Source: Shewanella sairae
GTDB lineage: Bacteria > Pseudomonadota > Gammaproteobacteria > Enterobacterales > Shewanellaceae
Reading direction: 5' to 3'
NCBI RefSeq assembly: GCF_023283535.1
Contig: NZ_JAKILT010000031.1
Location: 1 to 64,000 of the forward strand
DNA length: 64,000 nucleotides
A program made the position numbers and the translations under genes. The notes beneath the pieces are model-generated. The model did no database searches. It had not been told where the DNA came from and saw only the letters and a program-made list of their open reading frames with translations. Of the stretch, positions 1 through 9,001 are shown piece by piece. Positions within the stretch are counted from its first letter, which is position 1; every line of letters begins with the position of its first letter.

Positions 1-410
1 TGAAAGCTGAGCCAGTAGTTGAAGCTAAAGTTGCAGCACCTGTTGAAGTGAAAGCTGAGCCAGTAGTTGAAGCTAAAGTTGCAGCACCTGTGGAAGTGAA
101 AGCCGAAGCTCCAGCAGCAAAATCAGCCTCTGCACCAATGGCAAAACCTGCAGCGATTCAACCTGCTCCTGCAGCCGCAGCAGTAGAAGCTACGCCAGTA
201 GCAGTAACAGAAGCTGTTGTAGAGGCTAAGCCTGTGGCTAAGCCTGCAAGCCGCTTTGGTTCTATGGTGATGTCAGAAACGACTAAACCAACAGTTGAAA
301 GCAGAGAGAATATTGCAACACCTACCGGTCGCCAATATGAAGCTTCAACCGCTGAAGCAGCAAAGCCTAGAACGGCTAACACTGCAAACTCTGAAACAGT
401 TCGCACTTAA
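1..410 (+). CDS. rne: Ribonuclease E, C-terminal end (5' truncated)
   Basis: This is the open 3' end of a gene that begins before the window; the reading frame starts at base 3 and ends in TAA. The visible part is low-complexity and rich in Ala, Pro, Val, Glu and Lys. It contains a 16-residue unit repeated twice, then a SASAPMAKP segment and a RFGSMVMSE stretch. An ASAPMxxP patch near the end of an acidic or Ala-rich tail is typical of the disordered C-terminal scaffold of gammaproteobacterial RNase E, where PNPase docks. The catalytic half is not visible, so the name rests on tail composition and this motif. TolA- or FtsY-like Ala/Pro/Lys-rich proteins are alternatives. A strong terminator follows directly. 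Confidence 0.6.
   Translation, partial: KAEPVVEAKVAAPVEVKAEPVVEAKVAAPVEVKAEAPAAKSASAPMAKPAAIQPAPAAAAVEATPVAVTEAVVEAKPVAKPASRFGSMVMSETTKPTVESRENIATPTGRQYEASTAEAAKPRTANTANSETVRT
3..98 (+). repeat. 48-bp tandem repeat, two copies, coding
   Basis: Bases 3-50 and 51-98 are the same 48-bp unit with one difference (GTT versus GTG near the end). Each encodes a 16-residue KAEPVVEAKVAAPVEV block in the disordered tail. More copies may lie upstream of the window. The near identity suggests recent duplication. Confidence 0.9.
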
Positions 411-432
411 TTTAAGTTAACTGTTGCAGCTG

Positions 433-461
433 AAAGCCATGCCTCTGGGCATGGCTTTTTT
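433..461 (+). terminator. Rho-independent terminator after rne
   Basis: An 11-bp perfect stem (AAAGCCATGCC/GGCATGGCTTT) with a 4-nt loop and a T tail starts 22 nt after the stop codon. Confidence 0.9.
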
Positions 462-540
462 ATGTTCAAACTGCCGTAATTTTGTTAGTATTCGCGGCAA
501 ATTATTATTACCACCAAAACATATATTTAACAGAGGCTAA

Positions 541-2100
541 ATGTTCGATCTTATTCGTCACAAAACAGCCAGCCATAGAGCTGACTTACTTTCTGGTCTT
601 ACCGTAGCCCTTGCATTGGTTCCTGAAGCCGTCGCTTTTGCATTTGTTGCTGGCGTAGAACCTATGGTTGGCTTATACGCCGCCTTTATTATGGGCCTTA
701 TCACCGCGTTAATTGGTGGACGCCCAGGAATGATTTCAGGTGCAACAGGCGCTATGGCCGTGGTTATGGTCGCTTTAGTTGCTGAACATGGCGTGCAGTA
801 CTTATTTGCCGCCGTCGTGCTCGCAGGCCTTATTCAGGTATCAGCAGGTGTATTTAAGCTAGGTAAATTTATCCGTATCGTTCCCTACCCTGTGATGATA
901 GGTTTTGTGAACGGTTTAGCGATTGTGATTTTCCTCGCGCAATTAGGTCAATTTAAAACACCTGATGCAAACGGCATCATGACTTGGTTACCACAAGATC
1001 AGCTTATTTTGATGTTAGGTTTAGTTGCCCTCACCATGGCGATTATTCAATTTTTACCTAAACTAACCACCGCGATTCCATCTTCATTAGCTGCGATTTT
1101 AACCGTAACCTTGCTAGTAACTTTTCTAAACCTTGATACCCGCACAGTGTTAGATTTTCTAAAATCAATGAGCGGTAACGACAATGCTACGATAGCGGGT
1201 AGCCTACCGACATTCTCAATCCCTGCGGTAGAGTTCAGCTTAGAAACCTTGTACATCATTCTGCCATACTCGTTAATTCTAGCTGCAGTAGGCTTAATTG
1301 AATCGTTACTAACATTAACAGTTATCGATGAAATGACAGGTACTCGTGGTCGCGGTAACAAAGAATGTATTGGTCAAGGCGTGGGTAACATCACCAGTGG
1401 CTTCTTTGGCGCTATGGGTGGCTGCGCGATGATTGGTCAATCTATGATCAACATTAATTCTGGTGGTCGTGGGCGTTTATCAGGTATTACAGCAGCGGTT
1501 GCACTGCTTGCCTTTATCTTATTTGGCTCATCATTGATTGAAATGATCCCACTGGCAGCACTTGTTGGTGTGATGTTTATGGTGGTATTAGGTACGTTTG
1601 AGTGGGCTAGCTTTAAAGTAATGCGCAAAGTCCCTAAGCACGATGCATTTGTGATTGTGTTAGTAACGATAGTCACTGTATTTACTGACCTTGCTTTTGC
1701 TGTATTTGTCGGTGTTATCGTGTCTGCACTTGTGTTTGCTTGGGAACATGCAAAACACATTAACGTTGAAGTCAGCGAAGATCAAAACGGCTGGAAAGTG
1801 TATAAGCTAAATGGCCCGCTATTCTTTGGTTCAGTTGCTGAATTCTTAGAGCTATTTGACGCTAAAAGCGATCCACAAGACGTAATTGTTGATTTCCAAA
1901 ACTCTCGTGTTTGTGATCACTCAGCGTTAGATGCCATCGATACGCTAGCAGAGCGTTATGTTGGTACGGGTAAACGCCTGCACCTGCGCCACTTAAGCAA
2001 TGACTGTAAGAAATTACTCGCTAAAGCGGGTGATCTCGTTGAAGTTAACTTAATCGAAGATCCACATTATAAAGTGGCTGACGATAAGCTTGATTCATAA
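541..2100 (+). CDS. SulP-family inorganic anion transporter with STAS domain
   Basis: A 519-residue membrane protein. Residues about 15-400 hold ten or more hydrophobic helices with the SulP N-terminal signature ([25 protein letters not shown], then a Gly-rich [17 protein letters not shown] segment). Residues about 415-510 form a cytosolic STAS domain ([21 protein letters not shown]). Family members move sulfate, bicarbonate or other anions across the inner membrane with H+ or Na+. The substrate cannot be told from sequence; the compact length and motif style resemble the bicarbonate/sulfate-type bacterial branch. It stands alone between terminators and is probably monocistronic. The ATG is the first in frame. 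Confidence 0.92.
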   Translation: MFDLIRHKTASHRADLLSGLTVALALVPEAVAFAFVAGVEPMVGLYAAFIMGLITALIGGRPGMISGATGAMAVVMVALVAEHGVQYLFAAVVLAGLIQVSAGVFKLGKFIRIVPYPVMIGFVNGLAIVIFLAQLGQFKTPDANGIMTWLPQDQLILMLGLVALTMAIIQFLPKLTTAIPSSLAAILTVTLLVTFLNLDTRTVLDFLKSMSGNDNATIAGSLPTFSIPAVEFSLETLYIILPYSLILAAVGLIESLLTLTVIDEMTGTRGRGNKECIGQGVGNITSGFFGAMGGCAMIGQSMININSGGRGRLSGITAAVALLAFILFGSSLIEMIPLAALVGVMFMVVLGTFEWASFKVMRKVPKHDAFVIVLVTIVTVFTDLAFAVFVGVIVSALVFAWEHAKHINVEVSEDQNGWKVYKLNGPLFFGSVAEFLELFDAKSDPQDVIVDFQNSRVCDHSALDAIDTLAERYVGTGKRLHLRHLSNDCKKLLAKAGDLVEVNLIEDPHYKVADDKLDS

Positions 2101-2119
2101 ATAGTATTCAGCATAAATC

Positions 2120-2148
2120 AAAAAAGACAGGCAATGCCTGTCTTTTTT
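2120..2148. terminator. Bidirectional terminator between sulP and msrBA
   Basis: The hairpin GACAGGC/GCCTGTC has a 3-nt loop, is flanked by an A run on the left and a T run on the right, and lies between convergent genes. It can serve both strands. Confidence 0.9.
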
Positions 2149-2166
2149 ATTATCTATCTGCACCAA

Positions 2167-3072
2167 TCATTTCAACTTATCAGCAAATAGTGCTTTAACT
2201 TTATCGACTTTTGGCTTAACCACCATCTGACAATAAGGTTGCTCACCATTAAGTTCAAAGTAATCATTATGGTAATTTTCTGCAGCAAAGAAGCCAGCAT
2301 AAGCAACGACCTCTGTCACAATAGGATCAGGCCAAGCAGCAACTTTGGTGAGATCGGCAATCATACTATTGGCAATTAATGCTTGCTCTTCATCATGGAT
2401 AAAAATCACCGAACGGTATTGCGGCCCTCTGTCATTACCCTGCCTATTTAACGTCGTTGGATCGTGGCTCACCCAAAACACCTCAAGCAAACTCTCAAAG
2501 CTCACCTGTTCGGGATCAAATTCTATCTGTACCACTTCAGCATGCGCAGTTTCACCGCTACATACCGCTCTGTAATTAGCGTCAGCAGCATCACCTCCAG
2601 CGTATCCGGACGTGACCTTTTCGACGCCTTTGATTGCCGAAAATACCGCTTCAATACACCAAAAACAGCCCCCCCCCAATGTCGCAACCGCTAATTTTTT
2701 ACGCTGACTGTCCAGCTCATCAGCACTTTTAAACGTCATTGATACAGAGTTAACACAATGCCTGACATTTTTCGGCGTTAAAAACTCGCCCTCGAACACA
2801 TGTCCTAAGTGACCATCGCAGCGGCTACAAACAATTTCAACTCGTCTACCATCTGCATCAATATTACGTTTTACCGCCCCGGCAATTTCATCATCAAAAG
2901 CAGGCCAACCACAGTGAGCATTAAATTTACTGTCTGAATGGTAAAGCGGAGCATCACACTTTTTACAACAATAAACGCCATTAGCACCATGTTGATTATA
3001 TTCGCCACTGAAAGGACGCTCAGTGCCTTTTTGCTCAATGACGTGCTTTTCAAATTCAGTGAGTTTACGCAT
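2167..3072 (-). CDS. Bifunctional peptide-methionine sulfoxide reductase MsrB-MsrA
   Basis: Repairs oxidised methionine in proteins. The protein is a fusion of about 301 residues. The N-terminal MsrB domain (about 1-125, R-isomer) has two zinc CxxC pairs (near residues 36/39 and 82/85) and the catalytic Cys in RHCVNS (near 106). The C-terminal MsrA domain (about 127-300, S-isomer) has GGCFWC (near 134-139). The MsrB-first order is the reverse of the better-known MsrA-MsrB fusions. No signal peptide is visible, so it is probably cytosolic. ATG at 3072 is preferred over the adjacent TTG, with GAGA upstream. Resolving reductants are thioredoxins by family knowledge. Confidence 0.95.
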   Translation of the reverse strand: MRKLTEFEKHVIEQKGTERPFSGEYNQHGANGVYCCKKCDAPLYHSDSKFNAHCGWPAFDDEIAGAVKRNIDADGRRVEIVCSRCDGHLGHVFEGEFLTPKNVRHCVNSVSMTFKSADELDSQRKKLAVATLGGGCFWCIEAVFSAIKGVEKVTSGYAGGDAADANYRAVCSGETAHAEVVQIEFDPEQVSFESLLEVFWVSHDPTTLNRQGNDRGPQYRSVIFIHDEEQALIANSMIADLTKVAAWPDPIVTEVVAYAGFFAAENYHNDYFELNGEQPYCQMVVKPKVDKVKALFADKLK

Positions 3073-3568
3073 CAAAATCTCAGCCCCTTATACTGTCTAG
3101 CTGTTTTGCTAATTAAACCTTTATCTCATTAAGTCACTCTTAATTATCTATAAACTCGCTCGTTGGTATAGATAACGAATAACGTTATACAGTAGACCCT
3201 ATACGTCCATAAAAGCTTTCAAGATTACTTAATAGCTTATCGTAGTTAAGATTGGCTGTTAACTTAAGTCTTTGACTTTAATTCTTAGCGTGCCGTCTTC
3301 ACTTGACCTTTAGCTAACGTCATAGACTCAAGTCTACTTCACCGGCTCACTATTGGTTTGAATCACCAACAAAATGACGCAATATTTATGATTATTTTTC
3401 ATGCTAATGTTATCGCTTAAGCCGCTAAAATTTAGATAATTATTACCTTGTAACAGAAGCGTTTTCGATACACCGAACAATAACCAGTGTGATCAAGGTC
3501 ACTTAGGTTTGCGCACGGTGTTTTGCACCGCTAAACTTGCTCGGGGTTTAATAATAAGAAGAATCAAG
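3073..3568. other. Intergenic region between msrBA and the 2OG oxygenase gene
   Basis: About 500 bases between divergent genes without a convincing ORF. It holds a CRP-like site (3488-3503) and an interrupted palindrome TAGACT-CA-AGTCTA (3323-3336). I see no tRNA or clear small RNA. The length is unusual for this compact window. Confidence 0.6.
3488..3503. promoter_or_regulatory. Candidate CRP binding site
   Basis: TGTGATCAAGGTCACT matches the TGTGA-N6-TCACA consensus at all positions but the last. It is centred about 73 nt upstream of the ATG at 3569, a plausible distance for activation of the oxygenase gene. Confidence 0.5.
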
Positions 3569-4408
3569 ATGACATTAGAAACGATCGATTATCGCGCACA
3601 AGATGCAGCAGAAAAGTTTGTATCCTCATTAAGAGAGACTGGCTTTGGTGTATTAAGTAACCACCCTATCAATAAAGACCTTGTTGAAAATATCTATAAA
3701 GAGTGGCATAGCTTTTTCAATACCGAAGCAAAGCAGGCTTACCTTTTTAACCCAGAAACTCAAGATGGTTTCTTTCCAGCTGAAATCTCTGAGACCGCAA
3801 AAGGCCACAGCGTAAAAGATATCAAAGAATATTTTCATGTTTATCCATGGGGACGTATTCCTGACTCTTTGAGAGATAATATTCTTAAATATTACGATGA
3901 TGCTAACACACTAGCTGCAGAGCTACTTGAATGGGTTGAGCAATATTCTCCAGCAGATGTAAAACAGAAGTTTTCAATCGCATTGCCAAAGATGATTGAA
4001 GATAGCCAAAAGACCTTATTACGTGTTTTACACTACCCGCCAATGTCCGGTAATGAAGAGCCTGGTGCTATTCGCGCGGCTGCGCACGAAGATATTAATC
4101 TACTGACTGTATTGCCTGCAGCCAATGAACCGGGATTGCAGGTGCAATTAAAAGATGGCAATTGGATTGATGTGCCAAGTGATTTTGGCAACTTGATTAT
4201 TAATATCGGCGATATGCTGCAAGAAGCATCGAACGGCTATTTCCCATCAACCAGCCATAGAGTGATCAACCCACAAGGACTGGATAAAACTAAATCGCGA
4301 ATTTCTTTACCGCTATTTTTACACCCAAACCCCGAGGTTAAACTGTCAGATAAATATACTGCCGACAGTTATTTGATGGAACGCTTGCGTGAATTAGGGG
4401 TTATTTAG
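3569..4408 (+). CDS. 2-oxoglutarate/Fe(II)-dependent oxygenase, isopenicillin N synthase-like
   Basis: A 279-residue soluble enzyme of the 2OG-Fe(II) dioxygenase fold. The N-terminal half is DIOX_N-like (GFGVLSNHPI). The C-terminal half carries the iron ligands H-x-D in AAHEDINLLT and the distal His in STSHRV, followed by the RIS motif that binds 2-oxoglutarate. All expected active-site residues are present. Relatives include ethylene-forming and isopenicillin-N-synthase-like enzymes; the substrate here is unknown. ATG at 3569 fits the family N-terminus (MTLETIDYR) better than the upstream in-frame start at 3509. A terminator follows and there is no operon partner. Confidence 0.85.
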   Translation: MTLETIDYRAQDAAEKFVSSLRETGFGVLSNHPINKDLVENIYKEWHSFFNTEAKQAYLFNPETQDGFFPAEISETAKGHSVKDIKEYFHVYPWGRIPDSLRDNILKYYDDANTLAAELLEWVEQYSPADVKQKFSIALPKMIEDSQKTLLRVLHYPPMSGNEEPGAIRAAAHEDINLLTVLPAANEPGLQVQLKDGNWIDVPSDFGNLIINIGDMLQEASNGYFPSTSHRVINPQGLDKTKSRISLPLFLHPNPEVKLSDKYTADSYLMERLRELGVI

Positions 4409-4436
4409 CTGCATTAGCACTGAATAACAGCCCAAT

Positions 4437-4457
4437 AAGCGCCTTAGGGCGCTTTTT
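4437..4457 (+). terminator. Terminator after the 2OG oxygenase
   Basis: AAGCGCC/GGCGCTT stem, 4-nt loop, T run. Confidence 0.85.
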
Positions 4458-4524
4458 GTTTGTTAAACTTAAGCGTTACAAGGTAAAATCCTTTAATTAT
4501 GTAATTTGATAGTAGAGCACACAC

Positions 4525-5463
4525 ATGGCAATTCAGTGGTATCCAGGACACATGCACAAAGCACGAAAAGAGATCGAAGAGGTGATGCCTCAAGTCGATT
4601 TGGTGATAGAAGTGCTTGACGCAAGGATCCCTTACAGTAGTGAAAACCCTATGGTGCAAACACTCCGTGGAGATAAGCCATGTATCAAACTACTGAATAA
4701 ATCCGACTTAGCCGACCCTGAAACGACTCAAGCTTGGATTGAATACCTTGAGCAAGAGCAAGGGGTAAGAGCAATGGCGATTACCACATTACAGGCTGGA
4801 CAAGTCAAAAAAATCCCTGACTTATGCCGTAAGTTTGTGCCCGGTCGTGACAAAATCGAAAAAGATATTCGAACTATGATCATGGGGATCCCGAACGTCG
4901 GTAAATCTACCATTATTAATACTCTAGCCGGCAGAATGATTGCTAAAACCGGTAACGAGCCTGCGGTCACTAAGACCCAGCAACGCATTAATTTAAAAAA
5001 CGGTATTGTGCTTTCTGATACCCCAGGTATTTTGTGGCCAAAAGTTGATAATGAAAAAAGTAGCTACCGACTAGCGGTAACTGGCGCGATTAAAGACACC
5101 GCAATGGAATATGAAGATGTGGCGATGTTTGCAGCTGAATATTTCCTAACCGCTTATCCAGAAGCGATTGCTGAGCGTTATAAAATCAAGCAGATGCCAA
5201 ATACAGATATTGAGTTACTTGAAGCGATTGGCCGTAACCGCGGTGCACTGCGCCCTGGTGGACGTATCGATTTGCATAAAGCATCTGAAGTATTGCTACA
5301 TGACTTCCGCGCTGGACGAATTGGTCAGTTGTCACTTGAAACACCTGAAATGGCTGAAATTGAAAAGATTGAAGTGGCAAAACTACTTGCTGAAAAACAA
5401 GCTAAAGAAGAAGCACGTAAAGAACAAGAACGCCTTAAGCGCTCAGGTAAACGCTTTAGCTAA
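4525..5463 (+). CDS. ylqF: Ribosome biogenesis GTPase YlqF/RbgA family
   Basis: A 312-residue circularly permuted GTPase. The motifs come in the order G4 (NKSD, residues 58-61), G1 P-loop (GIPNVGKS, 121-128) and G3 (DTPG, 165-168), the permutation that defines the YlqF/YawG family. The N-terminus IQWYPGHMHKARKEI is diagnostic. In Bacillus RbgA acts in late 50S assembly; in gammaproteobacteria the role is less studied. The last 40 residues are Lys/Glu-rich and probably contact rRNA. ATG at 4525 follows a weak ribosome site. Confidence 0.93.
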   Translation: MAIQWYPGHMHKARKEIEEVMPQVDLVIEVLDARIPYSSENPMVQTLRGDKPCIKLLNKSDLADPETTQAWIEYLEQEQGVRAMAITTLQAGQVKKIPDLCRKFVPGRDKIEKDIRTMIMGIPNVGKSTIINTLAGRMIAKTGNEPAVTKTQQRINLKNGIVLSDTPGILWPKVDNEKSSYRLAVTGAIKDTAMEYEDVAMFAAEYFLTAYPEAIAERYKIKQMPNTDIELLEAIGRNRGALRPGGRIDLHKASEVLLHDFRAGRIGQLSLETPEMAEIEKIEVAKLLAEKQAKEEARKEQERLKRSGKRFS

Positions 5464-5477
5464 TAGCTGATTATTTA

Positions 5478-5508
5478 TGTAAAAGCGCTCATATAGAGCG
5501 CTTTTACA
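5478..5508. terminator. Bidirectional terminator between ylqF and the phosphatase gene
   Basis: A perfect 13-bp stem (TGTAAAAGCGCTC/GAGCGCTTTTACA) with a 5-nt loop, between convergent genes. Confidence 0.85.
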
Positions 5509-5573
5509 TTAACTCCCGCCTATTTATTCTCATCAAGAAATTAATCCCAGCAACAAACTATTATCATCAGAGA

Positions 5574-6062
5574 TCACAACTGCCCACTTTGGATGCGACT
5601 AATAAGACCATTACAGCTATTTTCAAGCAAATCTAAAACAAGCTCAAAACCGTCCCCTTCACCATAATAGGGATCTGGAACTTCTGTATAAATAGCATCT
5701 TGTTCTCCAAAAGCACAAAAATCTAACATGAGTGCCAGCTTTGCTTGATACTCCGAAGGGCAAATTCGCTTTAAGTCCTGCAGGTTTTGCTCATCTGCCG
5801 CAAGAATTAAGTCAAAGTCACTAAAATCAGTCTGAGTCACCTGTCTGGCTTGCATGCCGCTAAAGTTCAAACCACGTTTAACTCCGGCCGCAATCGAGCG
5901 TTTATCGGGAGTATTTCCTTGGTGATAGGCAATCGTCCCTGCAGAATCAATCCTAATATCAAGCTTCGCTGCAGAAGCTTTTGCTCTAAACATCGCTTCA
6001 GCGGACGGAGATCGACAGATGTTGCCCATACATACAAATAGAACAGAGGAAATGTGTTTCAT
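5574..6062 (-). CDS. Low-molecular-weight protein-tyrosine phosphatase family protein
   Basis: A 162-residue cytosolic protein with the LMW-PTP P-loop VCMGNICRS near residues 10-18 (CX5R: Cys11, Arg17) and the C-terminal general-acid motif VPDPYYG. Both catalytic elements are intact. Homologues next to exopolysaccharide loci (Wzb) dephosphorylate Wzc kinases. No polysaccharide genes are nearby here, so the target is unknown. The gene is convergent with ylqF and appears monocistronic. Confidence 0.92.
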   Translation of the reverse strand: MKHISSVLFVCMGNICRSPSAEAMFRAKASAAKLDIRIDSAGTIAYHQGNTPDKRSIAAGVKRGLNFSGMQARQVTQTDFSDFDLILAADEQNLQDLKRICPSEYQAKLALMLDFCAFGEQDAIYTEVPDPYYGEGDGFELVLDLLENSCNGLISRIQSGQL

Positions 6063-6287
6063 TGTCGCCCCTTAATAAAAATGTTTAACATTTCCGATGA
6101 ATCAATTACTTGCCCTACTTCAATGTAAACCATTGCGGTATTAGCTACACTTTTTATTGTGATAATTTCATTATCAATAAAATCTTGATAATCATTCAAC
6201 TAAAACACTATTTTTCAAATACACTGATACAGGTAGCATAGCGGCAACTGTTAAATAAGTACTACCGCTCTACATTAGGAAAAGATT

Positions 6288-6944
6288 ATGACTCACCCTA
6301 TTATTGCTGATCTTGAAAGCCGTTACACAGCAAAACGCTATGATGCTTCTAAGCGTATTCCTCAAGCCGATCTTGATGTTATTTATCAAGCAATGAATCT
6401 TTCTGCATCGTCTATCAACTCACAACCATGGAAATTTATTGTGATTGAAAGCGATGAAGCAAAACAGCGTATGCACGACACTTTTGCTAATAAGTTTCAA
6501 TTCAATCAGCCACATATTAAAGCTGCATCGCATATTGTTTTGTTTGCTCACAATCCTAAATATACTCGTGAAGACTACGCAAAAGTGGTTGATAAAGGCA
6601 TTGAAGATAAACGTTCAACCGCTGATGAAAGAGAGCAAGCTTTTGGTGCGTTTGCCTTTGTTGATCTTAACACTGATGAAAACGGCAACAATGCGACATG
6701 GACTAAAGCACAGACTTACTTAGCACTGGGTAACACCTTACACGTACTTGCACGCTTAGGCATCGACTCTACCACCATGGAAGGCGTTGATAGTGAGTTA
6801 ATTGGTGAAATCTTTAAAGATGAGCTTGATGGCTATGAGTGCGGTGTTGCACTCGCAATGGGTTATCACCACAGCGCTGAAGATTATAATGCTGCATTAC
6901 CTAAATCACGTCTGCCATTAGAGCAAGTTTTACAGGTACTGTAA
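6288..6944 (+). CDS. nfsB: NAD(P)H nitroreductase, NfsB-like
   Basis: A 218-residue flavoprotein of the nitroreductase fold. The N-terminal SSINSQPWKFIV motif binds FMN, and the C-terminal GYHHSAEDYNAALPKSRLP matches the E. coli NfsB tail almost word for word. These enzymes reduce nitroaromatics and quinones and are oxygen-insensitive; the physiological substrate is uncertain (NfsB also reduces dihydropteridines). An AGGAAAAG ribosome site precedes the ATG, and a terminator follows. Confidence 0.9.
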   Translation: MTHPIIADLESRYTAKRYDASKRIPQADLDVIYQAMNLSASSINSQPWKFIVIESDEAKQRMHDTFANKFQFNQPHIKAASHIVLFAHNPKYTREDYAKVVDKGIEDKRSTADEREQAFGAFAFVDLNTDENGNNATWTKAQTYLALGNTLHVLARLGIDSTTMEGVDSELIGEIFKDELDGYECGVALAMGYHHSAEDYNAALPKSRLPLEQVLQVL

Positions 6945-7015
6945 TCGTTTGAATTAGCGAGCTAAATCGTTATGTAAGTATTTCAGCTCTAAGATAGACC
7001 CAATGAATGTCTTTT

Positions 7016-7046
7016 AAGGCTCAAGATAAAATTCTTGAGCCTTTTT
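7016..7046 (+). terminator. Terminator after nfsB
   Basis: 11-bp perfect stem (AAGGCTCAAGA/TCTTGAGCCTT), 6-nt loop, T run. Confidence 0.85.
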
Positions 7047-7143
7047 ACTATTTGCAACTTAAACAAAAAATAAAGTGCTTCATTCAAACTTAATAGCCCG
7101 ACTATAAAGAAAAACGGTTAATTTAAATCCTTTTCAGGCGTTA

Positions 7144-8013
7144 CTATTGAGCTGTTCTCACTCTTAAAAAGCTAGCAAACCTCGGCGTGCCCTTTTGCGT
7201 CAAACCATAATACTTATAGGTCACTAAACTACCGACCTTTGGCGGATTAAGCCGTTGTTCATTGCTTAAGCCACTACCTAGCTTAAATACTTTACCGTCT
7301 TGATTTTCAACAACTAGCGCACCTAGCATGCCACTAAATTTTCCCTTACCTTCATTGTGAGCGATAACCACAGCTTCAGCATCGTAAAAGGGTTTTAGCT
7401 TAACAATATCTTGAGAACGTCCAGCCTGATAAAATGCGGTCTTTTTATGTAACATTAGTCCTTCACCGCCTAGCTCAATTATGGCTTGTAAATCTGCATC
7501 TAATACGCCAGTTGTTGTGAGCGAATATTGCTTAATCACCTGCAAATAGGCGCTAACACCAGTAAGTTCATTCTCTGCTTTTTTATAGCGGCTAGCAAAG
7601 GGAGTTGTCTCAGTAGGTAAGTCAAATACCATAAATAAAACCCTGCTCCACTCAGTATCTGTCGCTTTAGTTTTTCGGATGATGGCAGATACTTGCTCAA
7701 ACGCTCCGCGCTTTATCCAAAGTTCACCGTCTAATGGATATTTTGGGAAGTGCTGAACAAACCAATCTGGCGCCGCAATTATTCTGCCACTGCGACTGTA
7801 AAGGTTTTTACCATCCCAATAGCCTCTTACGCCATCAAGCTTTTCACTAATCAGATAATCTGACACATTAGATATGGGGCTTGACGCTGTAGTTGCCAGT
7901 TGAATTAATGGTTTGGTTGGAGGCATATTACCTACATCAGCAATCGCGATATTGGCAATATATAAAGAAAAACTAAGACTAATGCATAAAAACTGTATCA
8001 TTCTGATCATCAT
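7144..8013 (-). CDS. Secreted ATP-dependent DNA ligase (Lig E type)
   Basis: A 289-residue minimal ATP-dependent DNA ligase. After an N-terminal hydrophobic signal (about residues 5-25, ending ANIAIADV) comes the adenylation motif EKLDGVRG, with nucleophile Lys58. Further nucleotidyltransferase motifs follow (SRSGR, DGELW, MVFDLP, GEGLML, VKLKP), then a short OB domain (VTYKYYGLTQKGTPRFASFLRVR). The signal peptide points to a periplasmic location, as known for Lig E enzymes of Gram-negative bacteria, where a role in handling incoming DNA has been proposed. AAGGAG lies 7 nt before the ATG at 8013. NAD-dependent LigA is expected elsewhere. Confidence 0.9.
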   Translation of the reverse strand: MMIRMIQFLCISLSFSLYIANIAIADVGNMPPTKPLIQLATTASSPISNVSDYLISEKLDGVRGYWDGKNLYSRSGRIIAAPDWFVQHFPKYPLDGELWIKRGAFEQVSAIIRKTKATDTEWSRVLFMVFDLPTETTPFASRYKKAENELTGVSAYLQVIKQYSLTTTGVLDADLQAIIELGGEGLMLHKKTAFYQAGRSQDIVKLKPFYDAEAVVIAHNEGKGKFSGMLGALVVENQDGKVFKLGSGLSNEQRLNPPKVGSLVTYKYYGLTQKGTPRFASFLRVRTAQ

Positions 8014-8236
8014 ATCATGGCTCCTTGCTTGATAATTTTACTTTCACATCCTGTGAAGTACTCGCTAAGTCTAGGTGCTTAGTTTGTTAGATGCCAAGCC
8101 AGTTGCTGTTAGAGCAGTATCAATTCCAACAAAAACTTGATGCACACACTGCATTTATCCTCAAAATGTTCATGCTATAATCGGAAAAATGCCTAACGAT
8201 TTTCTCTCGAACGGCCAAATTACATTACGGAACATT

Positions 8237-8608
8237 ATGAAACCTGCTAATAACCACGGTATAAAACGCGTCATTAGAGCAACTGGATTTTCAATACAGG
8301 GGTTGAAGCTAGCATGGAAGAACGAAGCGGCTTTTAGGCAAGAACTGATATTAGCAGCGATTATGTTACCGATTGCTCTTATTGTTGACGTCACGAGTGT
8401 TGAACGGGTATTACTTATATTAGGGCTGTTTCTGGTGCTGATTGTTGAGCTAATTAACTCCGCGATTGAAGCCGTTGTCGATAGAATCAGCGATGAATTT
8501 CACCCTTTAAGCGGTCAAGCTAAAGATATTGCATCTGCCGCAGTTTTTATGAGCCTAGCCTTCTGTGGATTAACCTGGGCAATCATTCTTATTCCAAAAT
8601 TATTTTAA
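8237..8608 (+). CDS. dgkA: Diacylglycerol kinase
   Basis: Phosphorylates membrane diacylglycerol to phosphatidate in lipid turnover. It has 123 residues from ATG 8237, matching the usual length of about 122; the upstream in-frame ATG at 8189 would add 16 atypical residues. Three transmembrane helices are visible, with the signature ELINSAIEAVVDR followed by AKDIASAAV, which hold the catalytic Glu and the nucleotide-binding residues. The N-terminal amphipathic segment is GIKRVIRATGFSIQGLKLAWKNEAAFRQE. It is a single gene. Confidence 0.95.
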   Translation: MKPANNHGIKRVIRATGFSIQGLKLAWKNEAAFRQELILAAIMLPIALIVDVTSVERVLLILGLFLVLIVELINSAIEAVVDRISDEFHPLSGQAKDIASAAVFMSLAFCGLTWAIILIPKLF

Positions 8609-9001
8609 CCCACCTATCGCGTGGCATAACGCCCTCTAAGATCACTGATAACTTTATGAGATTTTAGAGGGCTGCAACCTTTACTCATTTGCGTACTAGA
8701 TATCAATCCAGTGTGAGTGTTGCCAAGACAGTGCACCAAACTAGCGGTATTATTTAGCCCATATAGCCTTAATTAATAAAATACTCAGAACAGATTTTAA
8801 GCTACAGCTCCTCAATACAAGATCTTCAGCTCCCGCTATATTTCAAGTGTTCCCTCTTTTAAATTGCATTAGATCAAACAAGATGTAACTTTTTGAAACA
8901 ATTTATTCACAAATAGGAAGATCCTGCTATGCTAGAGCTCGAACATCAAAAAGCGTTATTGATTTAAACAAATAAAAATAAGAACGACGGAGTCACTTTT
9001 A
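8609..9001. other. Intergenic region upstream of the outer-membrane protein gene
   Basis: Holds an interrupted inverted repeat GCCCTCTAA/TTAGAGGGC (8631-8639 and 8664-8672) without a T tail, AT-rich sequence, and a sigma-70-like promoter (8906-8933). No ORF seen. Confidence 0.5.
8906..8933 (+). promoter_or_regulatory. Candidate sigma-70 promoter for the outer-membrane protein gene
   Basis: -35 TTCACA (8906-8911), 16-nt spacer, -10 TATGCT (8928-8933) with an extended TG just upstream. The predicted leader is about 60 nt. Confidence 0.45.
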
